This document shows, in pieces, positions 56,530-64,000 of a DNA stretch of 64,000 nucleotides (position 1 is the stretch's first letter; every line of letters starts with the position of its first letter). The notes under the pieces were generated by a model that ran no database searches, had not been told where the DNA came from, and saw only the letters and a program-made list of their open reading frames with translations. The position numbers were made by a program, and so were the translations under genes. The DNA is from an uncultured Halomonas sp. (lineage in GTDB: Bacteria > Pseudomonadota > Gammaproteobacteria > Pseudomonadales > Halomonadaceae). The stretch is from contig NZ_CANLTC010000001.1 of assembly GCF_947493865.1 (NCBI RefSeq), positions 248,001 to 312,000 on the forward strand. Reading direction: 5' to 3'.

Positions 56530-57063
56530 ATGAAAGGCCGTAACATGACACGCTGGCGCGATCCGGCCAAGGATCCGCGCCAGGAGAAGAAAAGCGATCT
56601 GATCACCCCCGAAGGGTTTGCTCGACTCAAGGGTATCCACGACCATCTTGCCCGAGTGCGCCGTCCGGAAATTTCGGCCAAGGTCGGCGAAGCCGCCGCC
56701 CTGGGCGATCGCAGTGAAAATGCCGACTACACTTATAACAAGAAAGAGCTCAATCGGATCATTGCCCGCATTCGCTACCTGGGCAAACGTCTCGACGAGC
56801 TTCAGGTGGTGGATCGCCTGCCTGCGGACACCGACCGCGTCTATTTCGGTGCCTTCGTCACCTTGGAGGACGAAGACGGCGAAGAAATGGCCATCCGCAT
56901 CGTCGGCCACGACGAGACCGATACCGCCAAACGCTGGATCAGCGTGGATGCGCCGCTGGCTCGTGCTCTGCTCGGCAAGGCGCTCGATGAAGAAGCCACT
57001 GTCGCCGCGCCGGGTGGCGAAACGACCTACATCATTACCGAGATCGACTATCGCTCACCTTAG
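56530..57063 (+). CDS. greB: Transcription elongation factor GreB
   Basis: A 177-residue cleavage factor that rescues backtracked RNA polymerase. The N-terminal coiled coil has KSDLITPEGFARLKGIHDHL, RSENADYTYNKKELNRI is the GreB-type tip region, and the FKBP-like C-terminal domain follows. ATG 56545 (MTRWRDPAKDP) is an equally good start and matches the family better. The stop TAG at 57061-57063 is part of the left end of a MITE-like element. Confidence 0.94.
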   Translation: MKGRNMTRWRDPAKDPRQEKKSDLITPEGFARLKGIHDHLARVRRPEISAKVGEAAALGDRSENADYTYNKKELNRIIARIRYLGKRLDELQVVDRLPADTDRVYFGAFVTLEDEDGEEMAIRIVGHDETDTAKRWISVDAPLARALLGKALDEEATVAAPGGETTYIITEIDYRSP

Positions 57064-57329
57064 GGCCTGTTGACGTTTCATCGCGAACCGCGTTGCTGCA
57101 TCAAAAAGTGTCAGTCAAGGCGCGAAGCGCAGGGAAGGGTTATTCCCTTTTCACGTTTCGCAACGCAGAATGGCGCTTTTTGCTGCGCAACCCGAAGGGC
57201 TGGGCCAGTTTTTATCCGCTGCGGCGTTAGTCGTCGTTCATTTGGAATAACCAAATTTCTCTCCTCCTGCCTTGCCCCGAATAAAAACTGGCGCCAGCGC
57301 GGCCGTGAATGAAACATCAACAGGCCCTA
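57061..57329. mobile_element. MITE-like element after greB
   Basis: A 269-bp unit bounded by inverted repeats GGGCCTGTTGACGTTTCAT and its near-exact complement, with TA at both ends, which suggests TA target duplication as for Tc1/mariner-type elements. It has no credible gene. Its first 53 bp recur at 63948-64000 with two differences. The insertion supplies the present greB stop codon. Confidence 0.82.
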
Positions 57330-57344
57330 GCCTGAATAAAAAGA

Positions 57345-58340
57345 TCAACGTTTACGCGCCATGTATACCCGAAAGCGACGATCGTCCGCCAGTATCTCGA
57401 AACCACCGAAGGCCGCATCAAAAAGATCGGGATAAGGCAGGAACGCATTGGCCACCACAATCAAATACCCCCCTTTCTCGAGATGCTCCGGGGCTTCGCG
57501 AATCAAGCGAGATGCCGGGCCACGATCGACGGCTCTTTCCTGATGAAAGGGTGGATTGCTGATGATCGCACCGAAGCGCTCGCCTTCCGGCAAGGCGGAA
57601 TACACATCGCTTTGATGAACGCGGCCGTTCAATCCGTTGGCGACCAACGTGCGTCGCGTTGCCTCTACCGCAAAAGCACTACTATCTACTGCCGTAACCT
57701 GAGCATCGTGCCTTGCAAGCCATGCACTGATCACGCCGTCGCCGCAGCCCACATCAAGCACATTGGCGCCCGCAAGCTTCAACGACCTGGGCAGGTTGGC
57801 GAGTAAAAGCGCCGTACCGCTGTCGAGCTTACCGTGGCCGAATATGCCGGGATGGCTGACCAACCGCAGATCAAGCGCCTCGAAGACCGTCCAGGCATCA
57901 TCCGGGGCCAGGCTCACTCGCCCGACCTGAGTCTCGAACAAGGTGCAGCGCCGTGCGTTGTCCAGCTTGCGGCAGCCAAGGCCCAGGGCCGCCAATACCT
58001 TGAGCACCCGTCGGATACCGCCTTGATTCTCGCCCACCACCTGCAGCCGCGTGCCTGCCGGTAGCTGCGCGCACAGCGCCAATAGCCACCACTCCCCCAA
58101 GGCATGGGCCTTGGGCCAGAACAGTACCGCGCCGGGAACCTCTCCGATACTCGGTGCCAAGTCGTCATACACCGTTGCGCCACGCGCGCGCCACGCCTGT
58201 GCAATGCTTAGATCGGTGCTCCACAGCGGCCCTGTCTGATCGCTGAACCAGGCATCCGGTGGCGGTGCCACCCATAGCCAGTCGCGATAATTCTCGGATT
58301 GGCGTTCCAGCAATTGACAGGCAGGCGTCATGGCAGTCAT
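57345..58340 (-). CDS. rsmC: 16S rRNA (guanine1207-N2)-methyltransferase
   Basis: A 331-residue class I methyltransferase with the RsmC two-domain layout: a degenerate N-terminal domain and a C-terminal catalytic domain with VLDVGCGDGVISAWLA near residue 195 and the NPPFH motif near residue 262 for guanine N2 methylation. It overlaps cmoM by 4 bp. Ends 16 bp before the MITE-like element. Confidence 0.9.
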   Translation of the reverse strand: MTAMTPACQLLERQSENYRDWLWVAPPPDAWFSDQTGPLWSTDLSIAQAWRARGATVYDDLAPSIGEVPGAVLFWPKAHALGEWWLLALCAQLPAGTRLQVVGENQGGIRRVLKVLAALGLGCRKLDNARRCTLFETQVGRVSLAPDDAWTVFEALDLRLVSHPGIFGHGKLDSGTALLLANLPRSLKLAGANVLDVGCGDGVISAWLARHDAQVTAVDSSAFAVEATRRTLVANGLNGRVHQSDVYSALPEGERFGAIISNPPFHQERAVDRGPASRLIREAPEHLEKGGYLIVVANAFLPYPDLFDAAFGGFEILADDRRFRVYMARKR

Positions 58341-59116
58341 TCAACTCTTCCAGAAGTGTCGGGTTTATGAATGCTATACAGCAGATAGCGGCCCAGCCGC
58401 CAGTGGGGATCGACATCGCAGTAGCGGCGTTCGAGTTCGAAAAGTCGAGCTAGCGTCGCCTCATCCGGGTCACGCTCGCGCAAATAGTCGTGGAACACAC
58501 GGATACCCGCCACATGCTCGATGACCAGGCCTCGCCCGGCCAGCCAACCCGAGATCTGATCGTGGGTCAGGGGCGAAATAGGTGTCAATCGCTGCCGCTT
58601 GCCGGTGCCGGCCAGACGATCGTCCAGCGCCTTGTTCAGATTGCCCTTGACGATATTGGAAAAACGCAGCGCATCCCGATTGAACACCATGAGCGACAGA
58701 TGCCCGCCCGGGGCCAGCAGCTCATCGATGATACCGATCGCCTCCTTCGGGTTCGACAGCCATTCCAGTACCGCATGACAGACAATCAACGGCCAGGGGC
58801 CGGGGGCATGTTCCGGCAAGGCTTGCAGCGACAGGGGCAGACACGCTATATCCAGCCCGACCAGAGACGCCTGCGCTCGATCCAGCATTTCTCGAGATGG
58901 CTCCGCCAGCGTGACGGCGTGCCCCCGGCGTGCCAGCCAGCCACTCATTTGCCCTAGCCCTCCGCCGATATCCAATGCCGACTGGCCTTCAAGCGGCAAG
59001 GTGCTTGGCAGCAGATGATCCAGCAGCGCCAGACGCAACTCTCCTCGGGTTGCACCGTATAAACTGGCCGCAAACTTGTCCGCCAGGCCGTCGAAGATGC
59101 GATCACTTGAAGTCAC
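58337..59116 (-). CDS. cmoM: tRNA 5-carboxymethoxyuridine methyltransferase CmoM
   Basis: A 259-residue SAM methyltransferase acting on the wobble uridine of certain tRNAs. The SAM motif is ALDIGGGLGQMSGWLA near residue 48, followed by CHAVLEWL and the CmoM-like MVFNRDALRFSNIVKGN near residue 143. Translationally coupled to rsmC. Confidence 0.86.
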   Translation of the reverse strand: MTSSDRIFDGLADKFAASLYGATRGELRLALLDHLLPSTLPLEGQSALDIGGGLGQMSGWLARRGHAVTLAEPSREMLDRAQASLVGLDIACLPLSLQALPEHAPGPWPLIVCHAVLEWLSNPKEAIGIIDELLAPGGHLSLMVFNRDALRFSNIVKGNLNKALDDRLAGTGKRQRLTPISPLTHDQISGWLAGRGLVIEHVAGIRVFHDYLRERDPDEATLARLFELERRYCDVDPHWRLGRYLLYSIHKPDTSGRVE

Positions 59117-59261
59117 TACAGTGCCTCTCGTGGAAAGTAGGCCAGTCTAGCGCCCGCGCTTTCGGACTCCAACCGAAACCTTGACCTTCAAGGCACTTCA
59201 TTAGAAGCGCGGGTTTATCTCACGCTGTGGGACGCATATAATGCAGCCCGCCACCAAGCAA

Positions 59262-59338
59262 GCCCCCATAGCTCAGCTGGATAGAGCGTCCCCCTCCTAA
59301 GGGGAAGGTCTCAGGTTCGAATCCTGATGGGGGCGCCA
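59262..59338 (+). tRNA. tRNA-Arg (anticodon CCT)
   Basis: A 77-nt cloverleaf: acceptor GCCCCCA pairs with TGGGGGC, the D arm is GCTC-AGCTGGATA-GAGC, the anticodon stem TCCCC/GGGGA holds the loop CTCCTAA with anticodon CCT, and the T arm has GGTTCGAATCC. A genomic CCA end is present (59336-59338). It reads AGG codons. Confidence 0.97.
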
Positions 59339-59370
59339 TATGGATACCATCGCACTGATTCGCTTTCCCT

Positions 59371-60324
59371 CTACGCCGCTTGCAAACGTTGTCTGAGCAT
59401 TCGATACCGCGCCTGCAGGCCTTCGAACAGGGTCTGACGCAGCCAACCATGGCCGGCATCCTCATGGTAGCGTTCGTGCCAAATCAGCCAATAGGAAAAA
59501 GGCGCCACTTCAAGCGGTAGTCGACGTAATGCCAGTGGCCAGTGATCGAGTATGCTGGCGGCCAGGCATCCCGGCACACACAGCAGCAAATCGCTTTGCT
59601 GGGTTGCCGAGAAACTCGCCAGGAAATGCGGCTGACGCAGGCTCACACGACGCTTCAACCCATGCTTGGCCAAGGCCAGGTCCACCGCCCCTCGATCGTC
59701 ACCGCCCATGCTGATCAGCTGATGATCCGCCTCCAGGAAGGCCTCCAACGTAAACGCCTCTTCCGGCCTGCTCGCGAGCGGATGATCTTCCCGCATCACG
59801 CAAATGAAATGATCGCTACCGATCTCGCGACCATGCACGCTGGCCGGTACTCTCTCGCCGGGTACGCAAAGCGCCAATTCCGGGCCGCCTTCGTCGAGCT
59901 TCTGCTCGATGCTGCCGCTGTAGCCTTGAATGTCCAGGCGCAGATTTGGCGCCTGATGCTTGAGGGTTTGCCACTGCGGCACGAGAAAGGCATGCATGCC
60001 GTAGTCGGAGGACGCCAGCTGAAATCGCCGAGTCGTGCTCGCCGGATCGAATTCCGGCGGCGCCAGCAAGGCGCCCAATTCCTCCAATAGTCTCGCCAGT
60101 GGCGGCCCCAGCGCTTCAGCCCGCGCCGTGGGACGTAACCCGCGGTGGGTCCGCACGAACAAAGGATCGTCCAAGGAGTGGCGCAGCCGAGACAAGGTGC
60201 GCGACACTGCAGGCTGACTGAGATTGAGTCGTTCTGCTGCCCGGGTGACGCTTCGTGAGTCCAGTAACGCGTGCAGGGTAACCAAGGCATTCAGGTCGTG
60301 ATGGGCTAGATCGGCAAGATGCAT
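59371..60324 (-). CDS. LysR-family transcriptional regulator
   Basis: A 317-residue LysR regulator. The N-terminal helix-turn-helix is RSVTRAAERLNLSQPAVSRTLSRLR near residue 24; the effector domain of two alpha/beta lobes follows. It is divergent from the curA-like gene with 161 bp between, so it probably controls that gene or the downstream nemA. The ligand is unknown. Confidence 0.9.
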   Translation of the reverse strand: MHLADLAHHDLNALVTLHALLDSRSVTRAAERLNLSQPAVSRTLSRLRHSLDDPLFVRTHRGLRPTARAEALGPPLARLLEELGALLAPPEFDPASTTRRFQLASSDYGMHAFLVPQWQTLKHQAPNLRLDIQGYSGSIEQKLDEGGPELALCVPGERVPASVHGREIGSDHFICVMREDHPLASRPEEAFTLEAFLEADHQLISMGGDDRGAVDLALAKHGLKRRVSLRQPHFLASFSATQQSDLLLCVPGCLAASILDHWPLALRRLPLEVAPFSYWLIWHERYHEDAGHGWLRQTLFEGLQARYRMLRQRLQAA

Positions 60325-60485
60325 ACAATTATCGCCATGGTGATGGTTAGCGGCATTTCAATGGTTGTGTTATCAGCATAACGCATATCGCATTTAAGCA
60401 ACTTGCATTGGCGTGATATTACCGAACTGTCTATTCTGTTGCCATTGCTGCAAAGCGATGAATTTCTGGCATACAGGAGTGAGCT

Positions 60486-61484
60486 ATGCAAAGCCGTTAT
60501 TTCACTATTCACGATCATCCTCAAGGCATGCCCAAGCGCGACCTGTTCAAATTCGAGGAACACGAACTCCCCGAGCTACAGGATGGCGAAGTCCGTATTC
60601 GCAACAGCTGGCTTTCCGTGGACCCCTACATGCGCGGGCGCATGGATGGCGTGACCACTTACATCGACCCTTTCGAGTTGGGCAAGCCCTTGGAAGGCGC
60701 CGCTGTGGGCGAGGTCATCGAGTCGCGCAATTCCCGCTTCAAGGAAGGCGACAAGGTGCGTCACATGGGTGGCTGGCGCGATGTTGCGCAACTGCCCGGC
60801 GACCAGGTCGAAGCACTTCCTGAGTTCGACGTACCGGAGCAGGCCTATCTCGGCGTGCTCGGCATGCCGGGCACCACCGCCTGGGTGGGGCTCAACATCA
60901 TCGCCGAGATGAAGGATGGCGACAACGTGCTGGTCAGCGCCGCCAGTGGTGCGGTGGGTTCGCTCGCTGTGCAACTGGCCAAGGCCAAAGGTGGCACCGT
61001 CGTGGGTATCGCCGGCGATCAGAAGAAACTCGACTGGCTCGAATCCCAGGGCGTCAAGGCCGTGAGCTACAAAGGCAAGGACGCCAAGCAACTGAGCGAA
61101 GACCTCAAGAATGCCTGCCCGGAGGGCTTCGACGTCTATTACGAAAATGTCGGCGGCGACTGCCTGGAAGCAGCGCTGAACAACCTCAAGGTCGGCGCGC
61201 GCATCGCCGTATGCGGCATGATCTCACGCTACAACGACCAAGCCCCGAGTGCCGGCCCCAGCAATCTGGCGATGATCCTGATTCGTCGTGCTCGCATGCA
61301 GGGCTTCATCGTCTTCGATCATTGGGAACACCATGCGGATTTCCTGAAGGAGTTCGGCCCCAGGGTCGCCAAGGGCGAGATCGACTATCAGGAAACCGTC
61401 GAGGAAGGCCTGGAACAGACGCCGGACGCCTTCCTGAAACTCTTTGAAGGCGGCAATCAGGGCAAGATGCTGGTCAAGCTGTAA
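60486..61484 (+). CDS. curA: NADP-dependent zinc-free medium-chain oxidoreductase (CurA-like)
   Basis: A 332-residue NADPH-dependent double-bond reductase of the leukotriene B4 dehydrogenase/CurA family. The substrate domain begins with RYFTIHDHPQG and SWLSVDPYMRGRM; the nucleotide site is SAASGAVGSLAVQLAKAKG near residue 150. AGGAG lies eight bases before the ATG. Next to nemA, also an enone reductase, so a stress or detoxification role fits. Confidence 0.86.
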   Translation: MQSRYFTIHDHPQGMPKRDLFKFEEHELPELQDGEVRIRNSWLSVDPYMRGRMDGVTTYIDPFELGKPLEGAAVGEVIESRNSRFKEGDKVRHMGGWRDVAQLPGDQVEALPEFDVPEQAYLGVLGMPGTTAWVGLNIIAEMKDGDNVLVSAASGAVGSLAVQLAKAKGGTVVGIAGDQKKLDWLESQGVKAVSYKGKDAKQLSEDLKNACPEGFDVYYENVGGDCLEAALNNLKVGARIAVCGMISRYNDQAPSAGPSNLAMILIRRARMQGFIVFDHWEHHADFLKEFGPRVAKGEIDYQETVEEGLEQTPDAFLKLFEGGNQGKMLVKL

Positions 61485-61533
61485 GAGTCAATCCTCCCCA
61501 CGAGAACGGGCGCCGGAGGCAAGGCGCAGCGAG

Positions 61534-61586
61534 GGTCTTTTGCCATGGATGGCAAAAGTAGCGCCCAAGGATGGGTTTACAGCGCC
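61534..61586 (+). repeat. Intercistronic repeat, truncated copy C (curA/nemA)
   Basis: A 53-nt version of the element at 6727-6830 and 42566-42669. It keeps both ends (GGTCTTTTGCC and CAGCGCC) and the outer helix TTTTGCCA/TGGCAAAA, but the internal 51 nt carrying the two side arms are absent. It lies sense to transcription, 49 bp after curA and 87 bp before nemA. Confidence 0.78.
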
Positions 61587-61673
61587 CTCGCGAAGGCTTG
61601 CCTGCGGAAAAGCCCGTTCAAGGCTCCTCAAGAACCTATCAGGTTCAGTACCCTATTTTTGCAAGGACACCCC

Positions 61674-62795
61674 ATGGCACACGAAACCCTTTTGACGCCG
61701 GTTCGTTTCGGCAGTCTTACGCTTCCCAATCGCATACTGATGGCCCCGTTGACTCGAGCCCGCACCCCGGACAGCGTTCCCGGCGAGCTACAGCAAGCCT
61801 ATTACGGTCAGCGCGCCGGCGCCGGTCTTGTCATCAGCGAAGCCACCAACATCTCCCCCACCGCCCGGGGCTACGTCTATACCCCGGGTATCTGGACCGA
61901 CGAGCAGGAAGCCGGCTGGAAGAAGGTGGTGGACGCCGTTCACGCCAAGGGCGGCCGCATGGCGCTACAACTTTGGCACGTAGGCCGGGTATCCCACGAG
62001 ATGGTGCAACCCGACGGCCAGGCACCGGTCGCCCCTAGCGCATTGAAGGGCGAGGGTGCTCAATGCTTCGTCGAGTTCGAGGACGGCAGTTCCGGCCGCC
62101 ACGAAACCAGCACGCCCCGGGCGCTGGAAACCGACGAGATCGCAGGCATCGTCGACGACTATCGCCAGGCGGCGATCCGCGCCAAGCGTGCCGGCTTCGA
62201 CATGGTCGAGTTACACGCCGCCAACGCCTACCTGCTCAACCAGTTCCTGGCGACCGGCAGCAATCAGCGCTCCGATCAATATGGCGGCTCGCTGGAAAAT
62301 CGCGCTCGCTTTCCGCTGGAAGCGCTCGATGCGGTGGCGGAAGTGTTCGGCCCCGAACGTACCGGCATTCGCATGTCGCCGTTCATCGAAATCTTCGGCC
62401 TGACCGACGATGAGCCGGAAGCAATGGCCTTCTACATGGCGGAGCAGCTCTCCAAGCGCGGTATCGCCTATCTGCATATCAACGAGCCGGACTGGGCCGG
62501 CGGCGATATCAAGTTGACGGATGATTTTCGTCGCGCCCTGCGCGAGCGCTTCAAGGGCAGCCTGATCTTTTGCGGTCATTACGATGCGGAGCGCGCCGAA
62601 CGTATCATCGGTGACGGCATCGCCGACGCCGTGGCCATCGGCCGTTCCTACATTGCCAATCCGGATCTCGTCGAACGCTTCCGTCTGGGCGCCACGCTCA
62701 ACGAGCCCAACCCGGACACCTTCTACGGCGGCAAGGAAGAAGGCTATACGGACTACCCCTTCCTGGATAACGGCTACGATCGGCTCTCATCCTGA
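61674..62795 (+). CDS. nemA: N-ethylmaleimide reductase-type old yellow enzyme
   Basis: FMN-dependent ene-reductase of 373 residues. Motifs: LMAPLTRARTP, the substrate-binding WHVGRVSH, and HAANAYLLNQFLATGSNQR then YGGSLENRARF. ATG 61674 follows GCAAGGAC; an in-frame ATG at 61545 lies inside the repeat and is rejected. A strong terminator follows. Confidence 0.93.
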   Translation: MAHETLLTPVRFGSLTLPNRILMAPLTRARTPDSVPGELQQAYYGQRAGAGLVISEATNISPTARGYVYTPGIWTDEQEAGWKKVVDAVHAKGGRMALQLWHVGRVSHEMVQPDGQAPVAPSALKGEGAQCFVEFEDGSSGRHETSTPRALETDEIAGIVDDYRQAAIRAKRAGFDMVELHAANAYLLNQFLATGSNQRSDQYGGSLENRARFPLEALDAVAEVFGPERTGIRMSPFIEIFGLTDDEPEAMAFYMAEQLSKRGIAYLHINEPDWAGGDIKLTDDFRRALRERFKGSLIFCGHYDAERAERIIGDGIADAVAIGRSYIANPDLVERFRLGATLNEPNPDTFYGGKEEGYTDYPFLDNGYDRLSS

Positions 62796-62821
62796 TTCAG
62801 CCATCGTGTATCGAAACAAAA

Positions 62822-62850
62822 CGCCGGTGGAGCTTATGGCTCCATCGGCG
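62822..62850 (+). terminator. Rho-independent terminator after nemA
   Basis: A 12-bp stem CGCCGGTGGAGC/GCTCCATCGGCG with one G-T wobble, a 5-nt loop and TTTT directly after. It starts 27 bp past the nemA stop. Confidence 0.85.
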
Positions 62851-63082
62851 TTTTAGTTACAACCAGCAAGTTTCAAGTCCCGGGAGGCGCTACTTCAAAT
62901 TATTGAATTACAGGTTTAACTCTACGAAAACTAGATATTTAATATTTTAATTTTATTAAATTAATTCAAAGAGAGAGAAAAAAGCCAGTTATTTTGGTTA
63001 GCACCGTGGAGCTTTTCCATGACGAAAAAAAATCGAGTCGCCATTAAAATAAAATTACATATTAAAACACAACGAGACTCGC

Positions 63083-63319
63083 ATGGAACCTACCCCATCT
63101 TCTTCGAATGCGTCATTCAACGACTTCATGCTCTCTTTAAAAGAGACCAAGAACGATCCCATTTATCGTCTGCGTGAAGCCAATAGAAAACTTAGAGAAG
63201 CAACTCTCAAGATGAAAGTTGCAAACTCCCGTGTGCAATACAGCTTGCTCGATTTAAAATTCGAACTTCTACAGATTCAACAGCGCAATGAAGCGTTGAA
63301 CTCCAAGCTCGAAAAATAA
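63083..63319 (+). CDS. Small coiled-coil protein in AT-rich region
   Basis: A 78-residue protein, largely helical and heptad-like (YRLREANRKLREATLKMKVAN, then LLQIQQRNEALNSKLEK), probably a coiled coil. The surrounding 1.1 kb is much more AT-rich than the rest of the window. A perfect hairpin follows 20 bp after the stop, which supports expression. No family recognised; the ribosome site is weak. Confidence 0.6.
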   Translation: MEPTPSSSNASFNDFMLSLKETKNDPIYRLREANRKLREATLKMKVANSRVQYSLLDLKFELLQIQQRNEALNSKLEK

Positions 63320-63338
63320 CGAAGCCATCAGCCCAGCC

Positions 63339-63371
63339 CCGCTACGAGCCCTCGCAAGGGGCTCGTAGCGG
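63339..63371 (+). terminator. Strong hairpin after the coiled-coil gene
   Basis: A perfect 13-bp stem CCGCTACGAGCCC/GGGCTCGTAGCGG with a short loop. No T-run follows, so it may rely on Rho or stabilise the RNA end. Confidence 0.6.
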
Positions 63372-63437
63372 CTTGATTGCCCCTGCACAAATACGAATAC
63401 AGGGACGTACCCCTTATTCAAGCCATTTATTTACCGC

Positions 63438-63470
63438 AAAAAAAAGCACGTTAGCCGATAGCTAACGTGC
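63438..63470 (-). terminator. Rho-independent terminator for minus-strand transcription
   Basis: On the minus strand GCACGTTAGC-TATCG-GCTAACGTGC (10-bp stem) is followed by eight T residues. It is 98 bp beyond the end of the small minus-strand gene at 63569-63751. Confidence 0.85.
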
Positions 63471-63568
63471 CGAAACGATCGAACACAGGTCAAGAAAAAC
63501 CAAACAACAAATATATATTAACGATAATTAAAAAACTTTCACTTTTAAATAGAATTCAGCTATTCCGT

Positions 63569-63751
63569 TTAACCCATCACTTGCCCGCACATCTCTTGAT
63601 TGGCTTTAAGTGCATCGAAATAACTTTGAAAACGATGAATCTCGCGTACCTTACCACCAGTAGTTTCCTGCAATACCCAGTGATCTGGTTTTCTAAGTTT
63701 TTGGCCATTGCCAGTGGTGGTAGGTGTAATCTTGAAACTGCGCTTAGCCAT
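63569..63751 (-). CDS. Small hypothetical protein
   Basis: A basic protein of 60 residues beginning MAKRSFKITPTTTGNGQKLR and containing PDHWVLQETTGGKVREI. No signal peptide, helix repeat or known motif. ATG 63760 adds three residues. The downstream Rho-independent terminator in the matching direction supports it as a real gene. It lies in the AT-rich end region. Confidence 0.5.
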   Translation of the reverse strand: MAKRSFKITPTTTGNGQKLRKPDHWVLQETTGGKVREIHRFQSYFDALKANQEMCGQVMG

Positions 63752-63947
63752 ATCGTTCACTCATATCGTCTGCGAAACATGACGCTATATTGAAACAAAA
63801 CAGGACGAATTGAAATATTATTTTACTCAGTAACTAAATGTAACAAAGTGCTAGATAACAAATACCCACCAGATTAGGAGCTTAAAACTGAAGGCTGATG
63901 CAAGTGATTTTCAGGGAGCGATATACAAGCTGCAAACACACATAACC

Positions 63948-64000
63948 TAGAACCTGTTGACGTTTCATCGCGAACCGCGTTGCTGCATCAAAAAGTGTCA
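63948..64000 (+). mobile_element. Second copy of the greB-linked repeat, left end only
   Basis: Fifty-one of 53 bases match the left end of the element at 57061-57329, with the same TA boundary. The window ends inside it, so it may be another MITE or the end of a full insertion sequence. Confidence 0.8.

Noticed and set aside
59262..59338. tRNA-Arg gene as an integration site
   Set aside because: No integrase gene and no direct repeat of the tRNA 3' end was seen on either side within the window.

Overview
The window looks like part of the chromosome of a denitrifying halophilic or marine gammaproteobacterium, most probably a Halomonas-like member of the Halomonadaceae. The evidence is a GC-rich sequence, a Pseudomonas-type nirS pathway, nos genes of the Tat-exported clade I type, the nudF-yqiB-cpdA order, and proteobacterial greB, rsmC, cmoM and cysDN. 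The genus is inferred from gene content only. No 16S gene or other marker is present.

Positions 1-50.9 kb form one anaerobic-respiration supercluster. It runs as follows: a truncated nnrS (1-890); the heme d1 operon nirS-D-L-G-H-J-E-N on the minus strand (998-8656), with nirC-nirF divergent (8986-10531); L-lactate dehydrogenase and a di-heme cytochrome c peroxidase (10.6-12.9 kb); a class III ribonucleotide reductase whose glycyl-radical domain is a separate 55-residue gene, followed by nrdG (13.3-16.0 kb); a nucleoside transporter (16.1-17.4 kb); a seven-gene operon for a Tat-exported type II DMSO-reductase-family molybdoenzyme of unknown substrate, packed with an Mrp/Nbp35-type NTPase, a 14-repeat beta-propeller protein and a DCC-family thiol protein (17.5-26.4 kb); a split class II ribonucleotide reductase nrdJa/nrdJb (27.4-30.3 kb); fdxA-membrane protein-norE-norF (30.7-32.4 kb) facing norC-norB-norQ-norD (32.5-37.6 kb); a cytochrome c and nosR-Z-D-F-Y-L (37.9-46.6 kb); and a copD-like gene, hemN, a small gene and a second nnrS (46.6-50.2 kb), next to the NO sensor gene nsrR (50.4-50.8 kb). 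No nitrate reductase gene is visible, so the window covers nitrite to N2.

Regulatory sites tie these units together. FNR/ANR/DNR-type boxes (TTGAY-N4-RTCAA) lie before nirC/nirS, the peroxidase, nrdD, the molybdoenzyme and nosR, with weaker ones before nrdJa and nor. NsrR-type 23-bp operators (AAGATG-N11-CATCTT or close variants) lie before both nnrS genes, fdxA and norC. Paired NrdR boxes, start-to-start 31 bp apart, precede both ribonucleotide reductases. The picture is oxygen and NO sensing controlling nitrite, NO and N2O reduction, NO defence, heme synthesis and oxygen-independent dNTP supply together.

Positions 50.8-62.9 kb are ordinary chromosome: cysDN (with a broken four-helix-bundle gene between them), cpdA-yqiB-nudF, a TPR protein, greB, rsmC-cmoM, tRNA-Arg(CCT), a LysR regulator with divergent curA-like oxidoreductase, and nemA. 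The last 1.1 kb is AT-rich with two small unknown genes and ends in a second copy of a MITE-like repeat. Small repeats mark the window: a cloverleaf-like intercistronic element in three copies, all in sense orientation between co-directional genes (nirS/nirD, nosZ/nosD, curA/nemA), and two different MITE-like elements whose ends overlap the stop codons of nosY and greB.
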